Shown here: positions 11,674 to 11,791 of the stretch, in pieces | Position numbering within the stretch: the first letter of the stretch is position 1 | How the letters are laid out: every line of letters begins with the position of its first letter | DNA from: Planctomicrobium sp. | GTDB lineage: Bacteria; Planctomycetota; Planctomycetia; Planctomycetales; Planctomycetaceae | DNA length: 11,791 nucleotides | Reading direction: 5' to 3' | Assembly: GCA_029259835.1 (NCBI GenBank) | Contig: JAJDEL010000250.1 | Location: 1 to 11,791, forward strand | Position numbers and translations under genes: made by a program | Notes under the pieces: model-generated | The model's input: only the letters and a program-made list of their open reading frames with translations | Told to the model about the DNA's origin: nothing | Database searches by the model: none

Positions 11674-11791
11674 CTAAACTGGACTGAACTCTCGTTCTAC
11701 ATCGTTGAAGTTGATGAGTGGAATTGTGCAAATTACCGGATTCTTCATAACCCCTTCTCTGAACTTCTTCTTCTCCCGCGGTCTTGCGAAA
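11674..11791 (-). CDS. C-terminal fragment of a minus-strand gene (partial)
   Basis: From the right edge a minus-strand frame is open for 38 codons to a TAG at 11674-11676. It reads FARPREKKKFREGVMKNPVI, then CTIPLINFNDVEREFSPV. The composition is protein-like (hydrophobic-polar alternation, a basic patch, and an acidic stretch at the end). A strong hairpin follows, as would be expected after a gene. No homology is recognised. Another minus-strand frame is open to 11657 but has a less protein-like composition. The evidence is thin because only the tail is visible. Confidence 0.35.
   Translation of the reverse strand, partial: FARPREKKKFREGVMKNPVICTIPLINFNDVEREFSPV

Noticed and set aside
11384..11677. 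97-aa plus-strand ORF at the right end
   Set aside because: It spans the promoter on the opposite strand, the long inverted repeat and the GC-rich palindrome; no SD and no recognisable domain.
11657..11791. Alternative minus-strand frame from the right edge ending at 11657
   Set aside because: Composition (many Glu, Arg, Gln, Ser runs) is less protein-like than the frame ending at 11674.

Overview
The window looks like a planctomycete chromosome segment (Planctomycetales-like, inferred). GC content is intermediate by eye. Three exported proteins carry twin-arginine signals. There is a membrane module of multihaem cytochrome, iron-sulfur protein and NrfD, an ECF-type sigma factor, and several lineage-specific hypothetical proteins. 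No rRNA, tRNA, CRISPR array or transposase was found.

Layout: (1) Positions 1-505, minus strand: a small HTH protein resembling sigma-70 region 4, followed by the first 16 codons of a ParB/Srx-type protein that runs off the left edge. An inverted-repeat cluster lies just upstream. This looks like the rim of a phage-like or mobile region. (2) 570-1470: an orphan hypothetical gene on the minus strand, flanked by two inverted copies of a CACAGAG-type intergenic repeat. (3) 1549-2986: a plus-strand operon of two tandem paralogues (DUF2007-like domain plus a RanBP2-type zinc finger) and a membrane protein with a C-terminal winged-helix-like domain, translationally coupled to the second paralogue. 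(4) 3208-6393: a probable respiratory operon with a near-consensus promoter, a palindrome at its start point and two leader hairpins. It encodes a membrane-anchored tetrahaem cytochrome c, a Tat-exported 4Fe-4S ferredoxin-like protein with an unusual Cys/Gly-rich N-terminus, and an NrfD/PsrC quinol-site membrane subunit. No molybdopterin catalytic subunit is present. (5) 6513-7439: an ECF sigma factor starting at TTG behind a perfect Shine-Dalgarno sequence, followed by a small two-TM protein. (6) 7515-8473, minus strand: two paralogous FDWF-start hypothetical proteins. (7) 8681-9700: a Tat-exported calcineurin-like phosphoesterase, convergent with (8) 9840-11357, a Tat-exported 505-aa protein of unknown function. 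(9) 11358-11791: a promoter, a long imperfect inverted repeat, a GC-rich palindrome, and probably the C-terminal 38 codons of a minus-strand gene entering from the right.

Functionally, the best-supported unit is the cytochrome/Fe-S/NrfD module. Electrons would pass between membrane quinol (NrfD), the periplasmic Fe-S protein and the tetrahaem cytochrome. The ECF sigma and small membrane protein follow it but are separated by about 120 nt, so any regulatory link is only a guess. The most unusual items are the DUF2007-RanBP2 zinc-finger operon, the Cys/Gly-rich pre-Tat extension with a cluster-ligand substitution in the Fe-S protein, and the FDWF paralogue pair.
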